Shown: positions 9,445 through 23,572 of the stretch, one piece after another
How positions within the stretch are numbered: the first letter of the stretch is position 1
Layout: every line of letters starts with the position of its first letter
Origin: Lathyrus oleraceus
Taxonomy: Eukaryota; Streptophyta; Magnoliopsida; Fabales; Fabaceae
Direction: 5' to 3'
Length of the DNA stretch: 64,000 nucleotides
Assembly (NCBI RefSeq): GCF_024323335.1
Contig: NC_066581.1
Location: 180,227,330 to 180,291,329, forward strand
The notes under the pieces: generated by a model
Databases searched by the model: none
Seen by the model: the letters and a program-made list of their open reading frames with translations, nothing else
What the model was told of the DNA's origin: nothing
Position numbers and translations under genes: made by a program

Positions 9445-11970
9445 ATGCGAGGAAGTGTACCCACAGATCAACTTCTTTTTTATCCTAAGATTGAAAGAAA
9501 TGCTCATAGACTTAATAGCAAAATAAAAAGGAGAAGACAACTAGTTGATCGCTATATTCGCAAGTGCACGAATCGCGTCAGAGTAATATAAAAGAATATC
9601 GATCCCACAAAGACCAAATCGTCAATCTATCGATTACTATCGCTACGATGTTTATCTAAGGCGGTATAAAAGAGATATTGGTGTTGCAAAATAAAGGTAA
9701 ATAATAAATGCAGTGCAAATAAAGATAGGTTTGAATGTATATCACGTCAGTTAAGTGATGTTTCAATTGTCTAAATAGAACTACTTATGAGGCAATATTT
9801 TCTACTCTTGAAAAGAATCCATTTAACAGGAACTGTCACTTTTGCGTATTCAGAACCGAGTTTACCCTTAAATTTAGACCTTTTGTTGTCACTTATAAAA
9901 GGTGCGCAAAACGCTAAAGTAGTAAACTTATTTTTAAGAAATAAGACTCGTAAACTTAGTTGAAAAGTGATTTTGATTTGGAAAGTTGTACCCAAGGAGT
10001 TTCCTGATTTTAAATCTATCAAAGGTGGCGCCCGCCACCCCTTCATGGCGTCCGTCATGTGTGGAAATGGGTAAGATCATGGGAATGTGGCAGTTACCTC
10101 CTGGTTGAGGGCTGATAAGTCATGGCTTCTCCTATGGCATCCTCCATGTGCAACGCCATGTGTACAATATTTGCCGAAAAACCCTAATTTTAGGTCTTTT
10201 TGCTTCGTTTCTTCTAAAAGCGTCCCGAAAGAGCTACATATATGAAAATAACATAAAAGAGAGCATAATACAAACAAAATGATAATGAAGTCCTATTAAA
10301 CATGTGAAATCCGAGTCAAAAACACGGTGTGATTCAGTGTGTTCACTAGCTAAGGAAAGAAGAGAATGTGAAGGAAATTCAGTTGGTAATTCATCAAAAA
10401 CTCCTATTTTTACATCGGTCATGGCATATCCACCTCCTCTATAACTTCCTAGAGGTCCTTGTGCAAATAGTCTGAGGAGAAATGCTCAGTTTGCTAGAAT
10501 TGCAAACAATGGAAGATACGCGGAGATGAAGACCGAGATACTTCAAATTTTGTATGCAAATCCCTTCTTAGGGATTGATCATGAAGATCCTTACACTCCT
10601 ACCCTACCAAATTCTATGAGATTGCCGGTGCAATCGGAGCTCTAGAATCGGAAGAATAACAAGTGTTCAAGAGACTATTCCTAAATGCTTTGATTGGAAA
10701 AGCAAAAGAATGGTATCTTGATCAACCTACTTAAACAATGATTGATTGAAATAGGTTAGAGGAAAAATTTCTTGAGAGATTCTTTCCACATAATAGGTTC
10801 ATGGAAGCAAAAACTTCAATTGCAATTTTCTCTCAAGGTGCAAGTGAATCCCTTAATGAAGCTTGGGAGAAGTTCAAGTCAATGTTAAGGAAATGTCAAG
10901 GTCATGGTTTTGATAAACTTACTCAAACCCATATCTTTTACAATGGACTCCAACCACAACCTAAAACTCTATTGGATGCTAATGCGGGTGGTTCTTTGAT
11001 GTCAAAGAGTGCGGAAGAAGCAATAGCCATTAATGATAGAATGGCACTAAACGATCATCAAGGCCAACACAACTGAGGTACATCATAAAAGAAACCTGGA
11101 ATCATTGAATTGGGCATAAAAAATGCAACTCTAGCCCAAAAAGAATTGTTATCTCCATAGGTGGAGTTACTCACATAACAAATGTCAAAGCTCCCACAAC
11201 AAATCAAAGAGATGCAATAGATTCCTAACAAACATCAACAAGTTTCTTCTTATGAATTGTGTAAAGGAGATCATCCTACTGATTATTATCCTCTGATTGG
11301 AGAGGATGTGAATTATATGGGAAATCTAAATCAAAATCAAGGTTATCAACCAAGGTAATTACCTTATCAAAACAACCAAGGTTACCAATGAAGAGGAAAT
11401 AAGCAAGGTTATCAACAAGGTTGGAGACAAGAGGCCGAAGCTTCAAATCGTCAAAATCCTTATAAAAAGTACAATCAACCTCCACAATCTCAAGGTGGAA
11501 ATTAAAAGATAGAATACACTCTCACCCGATTCATGCAAATGTTAATGGCTAATCAAAAGAGTACCGATGCGGCCATTAAAAATCTTGAGATTCAAGTTGG
11601 TCAATTGTCTAAGAACTTAGCCGATCAACATAAAGGAACTTTTTTCGCAAACACTCAAGACAACCTAAAGGAGCATTTTAAGTCTATTCTAACTCATAGT
11701 GGTAGAAAAATATACATGGCCATTGGTGATGAAATGGAGGAAGAGGAAATTGTAGTGGAAAAGGAGAAGGAAAAACATGAGATTAAAGTAGAAAAATGTT
11801 GAGGGAGAATTAGTTGAAAAAGAGAAAAGTGAGAAAGAAGAAGTAGAAAAGAAAAATAGAGAGGAAAAGAAAAAAAAGAATCAAAAGGGGAAGGAGAAGT
11901 TGAATAATTTCAAAATTTTCCATATCCTCATGCTCCTTCCAAGAAGGAAAATGGTAGGCACTATGCTTGG
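9445..11970 (+). pseudogene. gag: Athila-type gypsy gag, disrupted
   Basis: Structural polyprotein. The ATG at 9445 begins MRGSVPTDQLLFYP, the usual Athila gag opening, followed by a basic RRRQL patch. It is then broken by an unrelated block (about 9541-10320). Gag resumes near 10330 and shows the retrotransposon-gag core at about 10700-11080 (KEWYLDQP, then FLERFFPHNRF, then FYNGLQPQPKTLLDANAGG). The zinc-finger-like CELC..DHPTDYYP near 11260 has lost its last Cys. A Lys/Glu-rich linker near 11760-11890 leads into the protease. Many stops are TAG, TAA or TGA where relatives have Gln, Arg or Trp codons. Confidence 0.85.
9541..10320. mobile_element. Insert within gag, probably an LTR fragment of another gypsy element
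   Basis: Gag homology stops after RRRQL and returns about 780 bp later. The block holds GTGGCGCCCGCCAC at 10025-10038, followed by variants and then ACCCTAATTTTAGG. The same order is seen in the Athila-type LTR at 57417-57580 and in the leader at 17580-17630. Exact edges and a target duplication could not be identified. The minus-strand open frames inside have no motif. Confidence 0.5.
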
Positions 11971-12585
11971 TCCTTGGATATATTTAGTCAATTACAAATC
12001 AATATTCCATTTTCCGAGGCCCTTGAGCAAATGCCTACATATGAAAAGTTCATGAAGGACATCCTTACAAAGAAGAGAAGATATACGGATCAAGACACAA
12101 TCATTCTTAATGCTAGTTGTAGCGCAATCATTCAAAGGACTCTACCGAGGAAAGAAAACGATCTGAGAAGGGTTACATTACAGGTCACAATAGGAAATGT
12201 TTACATTGAAAAATGTTTGATTGATTTGGGCTCTAGCATCAACTTGATTCCGTTAGCCATTGTGAAAATGTTAGGAAGCATTGGGTTGAAAACAACAAGG
12301 ATGACATTGCAATTGGCCGACAAGTCTATAACCCGTCCTCATGGAGTATCGAAAGATGTGCTAGTAAAAGTGGATAAATTCTTGTTCCTGATTGACTTTG
12401 TTGTCATTGACATGGAGGAATACGATGATGCATGATTGATTCTTGGTCGACCTTTCATGAAGACCGTTAGAATGATGATTGGCAATGATTATGGTCTAAT
12501 GAAGGTGAGAGTTCAAGATGAAGAGGTTTGCTTTAATCTCTTTGAGGCCATGAAGCATTCAAAGGGTAAAACTGAATGTTTATGA
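11971..12585 (+). pseudogene. Athila-type aspartic protease, copy A
   Basis: Processes the gag-pol polyprotein. Linker motif INIPFSEALEQMPTYEKFMK is followed by the active-site motif CLIDLGSSINLIPL (Asp-Leu-Gly-Ser, as in Athila) and by the flap/C-terminal motif LILGRPFMKTV. A TGA separates DDA from LILGRPF where copy B has Pro. From 12298 onward this copy is duplicated at 23285. Confidence 0.85.
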
Positions 12586-13946
12586 ATGGATGGAACCGAT
12601 GTTTCTATAATGGAAGTAAAAAGTCAAGTTCATGTGTCTAGTCCCCTTGAAAAAGATCTTACCAATGCGCTCAAAGTTCTTGATGAGGACGAAGAAAAAG
12701 AAATTGAGGAATTTCTAAGAGAGCTTGAGGCATTGGAAGAAATTCTTCCATTGGAAGAAAAAGTTGAAAATTTGAAAGAAGAACCAAAGATAGAAGAGTC
12801 CAAACTTGAATTGAAGATGTTACCTTCACACTTGAAATAGGTATTTCTTGAAGAAGATGGGCACAAACCGGTGATTGATTTCTTGAAGAAAAATCAAAGT
12901 ATGGGGTTGGACTCTTTCCGATTTAAAAGGAATAAGTCCATCTTATTTTATGCACAAGATATTGATGGAGGATGACTTCAAACCGGTATCCCAACCTCAA
13001 GGTCGCTTGAATCCTACCGAGAAATGCATCGAAGTGTTTATGGATGACTTCTCTGTATTTGGTCCGTCATTTGATCTATGTTTGAAGAATTTGGATACTG
13101 TGTTAAGAAGATGCGTGGAGACCAACTTGTTTCTAAATTGGGAAAAATGCAATTTCATGGTTACATAAGGTATTATGCTCGGCCAAAAAGTCTCATCCAA
13201 AGGCCTTGAAGTTGACCAAGGCAAAGTCGAAGTCATTCAAAAATTACCACCACCGTTGAACATCAAGAGGATTAAAAGTTTCTTGGGTCATGCGGGTGTT
13301 TATTGAAGATTCATTGAAGACTTTTCCAAGATTGCAAAGCCTTTAAGTAACTTGCTTAATAAAGATAAGTCTTTTATTTTCAATAATGCTTGTTTGATTT
13401 CTTTTAATGATTTGAAATAAAAATTGATTACCGCACCCATAATCATCATGCCCGATTGGAAACTTAATTTTCAATTAATGTGTGACGTGAGTGATTATGT
13501 CGTTGGTGTGGTACTCGGTCAAATAAAGATGAGCTTTCATGCCATAAACTATGCAAGTAAAATGTTGAATGAATCTCAAACAAATTATGCAACAACTGAA
13601 AAAGAGCTTCTAGCAATAGTGTATGCATTAGAGAAATTTAGGTCCCACCTCATTGGTTCTAAAGTTGTTGTGTCTCACCAAACCTGATTCAAAGCAGAGG
13701 CTTATCCGATGGATCCTTTTGTTGCAAGAATTATATTTAGAAATTCGTGACAAAAAGGGCTTGGAGAATTTGGTGGCGGATCAGTTATCCCATTTGGTCA
13801 ATATTGAGGTGACCAAGCAAGAAAGTGAGGTAAAAGAAGAGTTTCCGAATGAAAAATTGCTCATGGTTCTAGTTAGACCATGGTTTCCTGACTTTGCAAA
13901 TCACAAAGCAACCAGGTTGATACTGGAGGATTTAACTCGAAAATAA
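12586..13946 (+). pseudogene. Athila-type RT and RNase H, copy A, with deleted RT fingers
   Basis: An acidic spacer (LDEDEEKEIEEFLRELEALEE) leads into RT. RT jumps from RLNPTEK straight to [11 protein letters not shown] at about 13021-13030. About 490 bp of fingers/palm, present in the minus-strand element at 21650-22140, is missing; VFMDD itself is kept. Connection and RNase H follow ([29 protein letters not shown]). A 29-bp deletion near 13672 removes the YTDHAA motif and shifts frame. Stops at FMVT*, GVY*RF and NDLK* are shared with copy B. Non-functional. Confidence 0.85.
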
Positions 13947-14971
13947 AAAAGAAGTTCTTATCTGCTGCAAAATACTTTGTGTGGGATGAACCTAATGTGT
14001 TTAAGATTGGTGCTGATAATAGTTTTAGAAGATGAGTTTCAAAGGAAGAGTCTAGAAGTATTCTTTGGCATTGTCACAACTCACATTATGGTGGTCACTA
14101 TAATGGTTTAAGGACGATAACAAAAGTCCTTCAATCGGGCTTTTATTGGCTTTCTTTGTTTAAAGATGTGCACGTGCATGCTAAAAGTTGTGACAATTGT
14201 CAAAGGGTTGGAGGAATTAGGAAGCAAAACAAAATTCCCTTACAAAGTATGTTAGAAGTTGAAGTATTTGACTGTTGGGGCATAAAATTTGTTGGCCCAT
14301 TTCCTCCATCCTTTTCTAATGAGTACATTCTAGTGGCGGTGGATTACGTATCCAAATGGGTTGAAGCGATTGCTTCACAAAACGCCGATGGTAAAACGGT
14401 GATCGAGTTTTTAAAATAAAATATTTCTTTCCCGTTTTTGTACTTCTAGAGTGTTAGTAAGTGATTGAGGATCACACTTTTGCAATTCACAACTTGAAAA
14501 AGCCTTGGAGCGTTTTAGTGTAAAGCACAAAGTGACGACACCATACCATCCACAAGAAAATGGTCAAGCCGAGGTATCCAATAGAGAGATTAAGAAAATC
14601 TTGGAAAAGATGGTGTCTAATTCAAGAAAAGATTGGTCTTTAAAACTTGATGAGACATTGTGGGCGTATTGTACCGCCTACAAAGCTCCAATTGGAATAA
14701 CACCCTTTGAGATGGTATACGGTAAATCTTGTCATCTCCCAGTTGAATTGATACATAAAGCGTTATTGGCTTTGAAGTTTTTGAACTTTGATCCTAAGTT
14801 ATTAGAAGACAAAAGAAAGATGCAATTGCATGAGTTGGAAGAAATGAGGTATCATGCCTATGATTCAAACAAGTTTTACAAATAAGAGGTAAAAAGCTAT
14901 CATGACAAGAAGATTTTTTACAAGGATTTTAAGGTCGGACAACTGGTACTTTTGTTCAATTGATGACTTAA
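13947..14971 (+). pseudogene. Athila-type integrase, copy A, 3' truncated
   Basis: Zinc-binding HHCC region ([13 protein letters not shown] ... CDNC) near 14065-14200, then the catalytic core: Asp in [11 protein letters not shown], the second Asp region damaged (D*GSHF, where copy B has DGGSHF), and Glu in [16 protein letters not shown] at about 14550. A frameshift near 14420 is shared with copy B. Homology to copy B stops after GACTTAA at 14971, before the C-terminal SKWSGPF region. Confidence 0.85.
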
Positions 14972-15893
<922 letters not shown>

Positions 15894-17342
15894 CTATGGG
15901 TGATCACTGGTACCGTCACCATCACTGCCCTGTTCTGGATGCCTGGGTCGACGACGTCTGCTACGAGCACTAAGTTCTTCCTGCAGCTGGCTAGAGCGAC
16001 CTAAGAGAGACCCTTAGGTGGCCTCGATAAGTGCAAAGTGATGCTCATTAGCCTGTCACTGGCGATGCTTCTCATTAGTGATCGCAAGTAAGGACTCAGT
16101 GATAGTCCGATGTGCTTGCTCTCTACGCTGCTGGGAAGCTTCCATAAAACTCATATTATCTGTCAGTTGTTGGTTTATGGTATTCAGAAGGGTGTCACGC
16201 CTTTCCTCATGAGCCAGGTGCTCGTGCCACATCTCTTCGGTGATGTAAAAACCGGGAGTGGTACCTACAAAATGGTCAGAGGAAGAAGGTGTAGTGTGTG
16301 CAGGTGATACAGTAGGAATATCATGAGCGGGTGACTGGTCGCGCCGGTCATACTCATCATCGGTCCCTTGCTCATCGGTCATAGGAACTTTAGGTGGCAA
16401 AGGATCGGTAAAAGGTGGAGCATCAAGATCATACGTCCAGTTCCTTGCACGTCGCACATCTGTACGCTGAGAGCAAGGTAAAATAACATTGGGTATAGCT
16501 ACACCATAGATCATGAGGTGAAAACCACCTGCTCGCCGCACCTTGCATAATTTCATATCTTTCAAAAATTTTAAGTTAATGGTGCGGTGAGGGAGTGGTT
16601 CCAAGGTGGCTAACTCAGCGTTGAGATTTAACGCTCTAGCAATGAAGTAATCAAACCACCGAAAGAGATGGTTCCTCCCTTTTTAAGAATGGCAAACATA
16701 TGTGCCAACATAAAAGGAACAGGATTGATCCTTCTATTAGTGAGACAACCCTTTAAAAATAGCAACTCTCGGGCACTTACTTTGTTAGAATTCTCCCGAC
16801 CAAATATAGTACATGCCAAAAGGTATCAAAAAATACGTATGGTCGGGTTATGAATATTAGAAGCTAAAATTCCTTCAAAGGAAGTGACAGTCACATTTGA
16901 TAATCTATTCCAAAAAGTAAATGCTTCGAGTGCCCCATTCAGCATCTAAGGGTGTCTCACAGATGGCACCCTCACCGTAAGGCATTCCTAGCAAACCCGC
17001 TAAGGCATCGGTAGTGTACTCGTATTCCATATTAAACATTCTAAAATAAACGGTACCTACCGTGCTAGCGGTGCCAGGGTAAACAGTGTAAATTAGGGAA
17101 CTCAAAATTTCCCTAGTTAGCCTATCATAGGTGGGTGCTTTACTAGAAAAAATATCGTGTAATCCTAAAGTATCAAGCATCTGGAAAACACTATGGTATG
17201 TCCCTAAAGTGTACAAACAATCTTCGACTACATACCTGGTAGCGAGGATCTCCCGAGATTGTAATTTTTGTAAAATCTTATTTTGTCGCTCTCTGGGTTT
17301 TCCTCCGCGAAGAATGATTTTGTTGAACTCCATTCCGGCCAT
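15894..17342 (-). pseudogene. ATHILA ORF-1-type env-position protein, second copy
   Basis: Function unknown; the family (Arabidopsis retrotransposon ORF-1, ATHILA) lies downstream of pol in the envelope position. The start MAGMEFNKIIL at 17342 leads into LQSREILATRYV, LTREILSSLIYTVYPG and LAGLLGMPYGEG. The frame shifts near 16930, has a stop near 16850, continues through NRRINPVPFMLAHMF, shifts again near 16640 (to a FDYFIARALNLN-type motif), and runs on through PLPHRTINLKFL. An Asp/Glu/Pro-rich tail follows, and a TGA at about 16056 precedes a basic end RSRRRRPRHP. It is paralogous to the ORF at 18070-19278. Confidence 0.7.
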
Positions 17343-18069
<727 letters not shown>

Positions 18070-19278
18070 TCAATGCTCAGGGTATAGTGGAGTCTCCTCG
18101 ACTTCGTATCCTCGAAGCTCTGCGATCTGGTGTCGGAGGTCGGCGATCTCATCAATTAGTATATCGGTTTCAGTGTCATGTGTGGCGACTGATACTTTGA
18201 CCCGTAAAGCAACGTCAACAAGCTCCTGGCGAAGCTGGGCTATCTCCATACGAAGCTTAACCAGTTCAGACTGCATGCTTGGACTTTGAAGATTTGGATT
18301 ATTGGTGAGCACTTTGATTCTGATAGGTGTGATTTTCGGCTCGTTTACTGTATCGCCTTGGCCTTCTATGGCGTAGGCCTGATCCATAACACAAGTTACC
18401 TGAGGGTCCGGTAAAGTGAAGTAGTGAATAGTCTCACCCTCGATCAAGAGCCTGTATTGATCCGGTTGGAAAGAAGATCTCCTCATGAGGCCACGGTCTA
18501 GGCAGAAGTCAATATCCATCAAGGTGTAGCTGCAGTAAGACGTCAGGTGAAATAGTCTTCTATCAAGTCTTAGGGAGGAGGCTATATGAGTTACCGTGCT
18601 TCCAACGTGTATAGGGATCACAACGAAGCGATCATTAAGATATAGACTCTCGATCAGGAAAGCTCCACAATCTACTAGGCGTGACTGAGTGGTACAGTAC
18701 ATGAAGAAAATCTCTTCAGCACTCACATGTGTATCAGGGTCACTCTTCCCCAGGAAGGTGTGGGCAATGATCATCTGAAAGTATCTGAAATCAGGATTAT
18801 GGATCTTGTTAGAGATTTGGGTGAAAGGGTCAGGACTACCTCCACATGTAATGTCACTCCAGAACTTCTCAACGTCTCGGCTCAGAAAATAGCTCATGGG
18901 GAGCTTAGATGAGGCATCATAACCAGTCTAAAATCCAAGTAAGTCACCGAAACGCTTGTGGTTAAAGGTGTATTATGTCCCAAACAACCTGAAATTAATG
19001 TAGCCACCATCACTAGCGTGACCAACATAGGACTCGTAGGTCAGCAAGCTCAAGAACTCCAAAGTGAGGTTCCTGTAAGTCACATGCATCACATCAGTAT
19101 ATTCATCCCATTGAAACTGATTGCACAAATGCCTGACACTAGGCTCAATGCCTAATGCCTCCATGCAGCTTGAATATGGATATCTGGTGGACAGTATTGG
19201 ACGCTGGGAAAGCATGGCGTAGCGCTGCTCCTGAACTGGGTCACGAAAGATCACTGGCATAGTGTCGCAATTTTCCAT
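18070..19278 (-). pseudogene. ATHILA ORF-1-type env-position protein, first copy
   Basis: Starts MENCDTMPVIFRDP at 19278. Motifs SQRPILSTRYPY, LTLEFLSLLTYESYVGHASDGG and FGDLLGF match the second copy position by position (TRY, LT.E.LS.L.Y..Y.G.AS, F..LLG). Two stops lie in the 18910-18980 stretch. Then a 275-residue uninterrupted part follows with FQMIIAHTFLGKSDPDTHVSAEEI and FFMYCTTQSRLVD. A C-terminal heptad-like coiled coil (LRMEIAQLRQELVDVALRV, then EIADLRHQIAELRG) follows. It begins about 200 bp after the integrase stop. Role unknown. Confidence 0.75.
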
Positions 19279-19474
19279 CCTGAAAAGTTAGGTTAAAAAC
19301 AGAGGACACCTGAAATCGCAAATATTGTAAATGTTAGTCTAAACATAGACATATACATACATAAAACAAATGAAAATGTAAATTGAAATAGTAAAAGTAA
19401 AGCAAAGGAAAAGAAATCATGGGTTGCCTCCCATGCAACGCTTGTTTAACGTTGTTAGCTTGACGATTCGAACA

Positions 19475-20650
19475 TTATATATCAGAGGTAGGAACTGGAG
19501 GGTCGATCAGAGTATGGCCAGGGAATTCTGTGGGGATGTCTCCTCCTTGATATTGCTTCAGTATTTGTCCATTTACCACAAACGGATTACATGAATTGTT
19601 CCGGATTTCAACTGCTCTAGATTTTAGGATTTTGGAAACCTTAAAGGGGCCTGTCCATCTCGAGCGCAACTTACCTAGAAAAAGTCATAATCTCGAATTG
19701 AAGAGGAGAACAGAGTCTCCTCAATCCTTTTGTCATGCCATGCTTTGGTTCTTTCTTTGTATATAACGACATTTTCGTAAGCGTTCTGGCGGAGTACCTC
19801 CAATTTGTGGATATCAAGGATTCGCTTCTTGCCAGATGCTAGGTAATCCAAATTCAAGGTCTTGATGGCCCAATATGCCTTGTGCTTGAGTTCAAAAGGT
19901 AAGTGGCAAGACTTCCCGTAGACCAACTGGTATGGTGTAGTTCCAATGGGGGTTTTGTAAGCAGTTATGTAAGCCCATAGTGCTTCTGTTAGCTTTTCAA
20001 ACTAATCTTTTCTGGATATTGAAACAGTTAGATACTTCCACTTGACCATTAGTCTGGGGATAATATGGTGTTGCTACTCTGTGTTTTACTCCATACTTTC
20101 TTAAGAGTTTATCAAATATCCTGGATATAAAATGTGATCCACCATCACTTATGACAAGTCGTGGTACTCCAAATCTGGGAAAAATATTATTCTTGAACAT
20201 CTTGATGACTACTCTTGTGTCGTTGGTGGGTGCGGCTATAACTTCTATTCATTTGGACACATAGTCAACGGCTACCAAAATGTACTTGTTTCCCAACGAA
20301 GATGGAAAAGGTCCCATGAAATCAATACCCCAGACGTCAAATAATTCTACTTCTTGGCTGTTATTCAAAGGAATTTTGTCACGTCTCGAGATGTTTCCAG
20401 CGTGCCGACACCGGTCACATTGGACAATATAAGCATGGACATCATGCCATAGTGTTGGCCAATAAAGACCAGCTTGAAGGATCTTAGCGTATGTCCTGGA
20501 TGTGCTTGAATGTCCACCATAGGGTGAAGAGTGACAATGCTCTATGATATTTCTGACTTCTTCTTCCAAGACGCAACGTCAAAATATGTTATCTGTTCCT
20601 ATTTTGAAAAGGAGTGGTTCGTCCCAATAGAAATGTCTTATATCTTTAAA
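19475..20650 (-). pseudogene. Athila-type integrase (inverted element)
   Basis: HHCC zinc region (HCHSSPYGGHSS ... CDRC) at about 20540-20400. Core Asp in ELFDVWGIDFMGPFPSS, second Asp in [12 protein letters not shown] (about 20150), Glu in [11 protein letters not shown] (about 20040). C-terminal SRWTGPFKVSKILKSRAVEIR at 19670-19600. A stop after VAVDYVSK, a frameshift near 20010 and stops around 19930-19680 break it. Integrates cDNA in intact relatives. Confidence 0.88.
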
Positions 20651-22275
20651 GAACTTCTTCTATTGATAATTGAGGTCAGGCGGTATGATATCAGCGGCAA
20701 GATAGTTCACAAAATCAGTGTACCATGGTACTATGCTAATTTCTGAAACTGTCCCAAGGTTGTCTCTATCAGGTTCAAGGGGAACGGTATCTAACTTAGC
20801 TATTAATCTGTCATAGGTGAAATCATCATTTATAGGTAAATGGTCTGGCTTCAAATACTCTAATCTGGAAAGATGGTCAGCAACTACGTTTTCTATTCCT
20901 TTTTTGTCTCTAATATCTAAGTCGAATTCTTGTAGCAAAAGGATCCATATGAGTAATCTAGGTTTCGCATCCTTTTTGCTTAGAAGGTAACGGGTAGCTG
21001 CATGGTCTGTATAGACTATAATCTTAGATCCTACAAGATAAGGTTTAAACCTATCGATTGCGAAAACTAAAACTAGGAGTTCCTTCTCTGTTGTTGTATA
21101 ATTTAGTTGAGCGACATCTAGGGTTCTACTAGCGTAATATATTACATGTAGTTTCTTATCTCTTCTTTGCCCTAAAACAGCTCCTATAGCGAAATCGCTA
21201 GCATCACACATTATTTCGAAGGGTTTAGTCCATTCCAGAGTTTGTAGAATGGGTGCTGAAATTAATGCTTGTTTTAAACGGTTAAAGGCTTCGATACATT
21301 TTTCCTCAAAAATGAATTCAACTTCTTTCATCAGAAGGCCGGTCAGGGGTTTTGTTATTTTAGACAAATCTTTGATGAAGCGTCGGTAGAAACCGGCGTG
21401 TCCAAGAAAATTACGGACTTCTCTAACTGTCTTAGAAGGGTTAAGGTTTTCTATAACTTCTACCTTTTCTTGGTCGACCTCAATGCCTCTTTTAGATATT
21501 ATATGTCCTAACACTATGCCTTCTTTAACCATAAAGTGGCACTTCTCCCAGTTTAACAGAAGGTTAACTTCTACGCATCTCTCTAGGATTTTCTCAAGGT
21601 TAATGAGGTAATTCTCAAAGTCTAACCCACATACCGAGAAATCATCCATAAATACTTGCATAATTCTGCCGAGATAATCTGCGAAGATAGACATCATACA
21701 ACGTTGGAAAGTAGCTGGCGCATTACAGAGTCCAAACGGCATTCGTATGTAAGCAAACGTTCCGTAAGGATAGGTAAAGGTTGTTTTCTCTTGATCCTCG
21801 GGGTGTATGGGTATTTGGAAAAATCCAGAATATCCATCTAGATAACAAAAGTAAGAGTGTCTGGCAAGACGCTCAAGCATTTGATCTATGAATGAAAGGG
21901 GGAAATGGTCTTTCCTAGTTTCCTTATTGACTTCCTATAATCTATGCACATACGCCATCCGCCTTCTATACGTTTAGCTACATGCTCTCCCTTCTCGTTC
22001 TGCACGACTGTGATGCCTCCCTTTTTGGGTACCACATGTATAGGACTTACCCATTTACTATCGGATATTTCATAGATTATACCAGCCTCTAGCAGTTTAA
22101 GGACTTCCTTCTTTACCACCTCACTCTTTACAGGGTTGATTCTTCTCTGATGTTCTCTGGAAGGTTTTGAATCCTCCTCTAGCGAGATCCTGTGCATACA
22201 CACGGATGGGCTTATACCTTTTAAATCAGAGATGTTGTACCCTAAGGCAGAGGGGTATCTTCTTAAAACATTCAA
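20651..22275 (-). pseudogene. Athila-type RT and RNase H (inverted element), nearly complete
   Basis: RT opens near 22275 (ISPSVCMHRISLEEDSKP, then [42 protein letters not shown]). One frameshift follows near 21900. It then reads [33 protein letters not shown] and the catalytic VFMDDFSV at about 21650. RNase H follows with [33 protein letters not shown] and [10 protein letters not shown]. This is the best-preserved gypsy RT in the window and serves as reference for the deletion in the two flanking copies. Confidence 0.9.
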
Positions 22276-23250
22276 GAGTCGGTTTTTTTCATCTTAGTTT
22301 AAGGTGGAACTAACTATTACTGGGCGGTTCATTTCTTTATCCAAAAACTCATATCTTAGGTTCTTGGGCAATTCCTTAAGTTCTTGAGTTGCTTTTTGAG
22401 AATTTGGTGAAAGGTCTGGCGTAAGATCCAAACATTCATTAGTGTAAGGTTCCGTTTCCTCTAGCTCGTCATCCTTTTCATTCGGGTTTGAAAATGGTTC
22501 GATTACATGTTTTTCTTGATCAAATTCCCTTATGCACTCATCTATGATATCGATCGCATAACATGCGTCTCCTATGATTGGTGCCATCAGGAATTTTGAA
22601 AGAATAAACTCGATCTTTTCATCCCCTACTTCGAGAGTTAATTTTCCTCTTTTAACATCTATTATAGCTCCGACTGTTGATAAGAATGGTCTACCTAAAA
22701 GGATAGGGACATCGTCGTCTTCCTTGATATCCATGACCACAAAGTCTGTTGGGATATAAAGTTGACCGATCCTAACTGGGATGTCTTCTAAGATGCCTAC
22801 AGGATACTTAACAGACCTATCGGCTATTTGGAGGGACATCTTAGTTGGTTGTAATTCTCCTAAGTTTAACCTTTCACACACAGCTAAGGGCATTAAACCC
22901 ACACTAGAGCCTAAGTCTAGGAAAGCTTTGTCGATCACATGACTCCCTAAAATTCAAGGTATAGAAAAACTACCAAGGTCTTTCTCCTTCTTAGCGGGTT
23001 TATTCTTGGAAATAAAGTTGCATTCCAAGGGTTTGGGATCGTCAAGCCTACGCTTGTTGGTTAAGATGTGTTAAAAAAATTTGGCGTAAGACGGAATTTG
23101 GGTGATGGCTTCGGTAAAAGGAATCTCTACATGAAGCTTCTCTATTACTTTTATGAATTTTTGGTATTGGTTATTAATTTTGGTTTGTTTAAGTCTTTGC
23201 GGATATGGGATTGGTGGTTTGTACGGGGGTGGTGGTTCGTACGTTTTATC
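22276..23250 (-). pseudogene. Athila-type gag/protease junction and protease (inverted element)
   Basis: From about 23245 the minus strand reads a Pro-rich segment (EPPPPYKPPIPYPQR), then VEIPFTEAITQIPSYAKF and a stop. Protease with AFLDLGSSVGLMPLAV (active site), VMDIKEDDDVPILLGRPFL and an acidic spacer towards RT follows. A second stop precedes the active site near 22945. Coding homology ends abruptly at 23250, which is the truncation point of the fragment. Confidence 0.85.
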
Positions 23251-23284
23251 CTTGGAGTATCGGAAGATGTGCTCATGGAAAACG
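23251..23284. other. Junction filler between inverted fragment and pol copy B
   Basis: GGAGTATCGGAAGATGTGCT at 23254-23273 is an exact copy of 23330-23349, which lies 76 bp downstream inside copy B. It does not belong at this place in either element. Confidence 0.75.
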
Positions 23285-23572
23285 AGGATGACATTGCAAT
23301 TGGCCGACAAGTCTATAACCCGTCCTCATGGAGTATCGGAAGATGTGCTAGTAAAAGTGGATAAATTCTTGTTCCTGATTGACTTTGTTGTCATTGACAT
23401 GGAGGAAGACGATGATGCACCATTGATTCTTGGTCGACCTTTCATGAAAACCGTTAGAATGATGATTGGCAATGATTATGGTCTAATGAACGTGAGAGTT
23501 CAAGATGAAGAGGTTTGATTTAATCTCTTTGAGGCCATGAAGCATTCAAAGGATAAAAGTGATTGTTTCTGA
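23285..23572 (+). pseudogene. Athila-type protease, copy B, 5' truncated
   Basis: Begins inside the protease, after the active-site motif, with RMTLQLADKSITRPHGVSEDVLV and continues through VVIDMEEDDDAPLILGRPFMKTV. A TGA follows EDEEV. It matches copy A from 12298 onwards. Confidence 0.85.
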
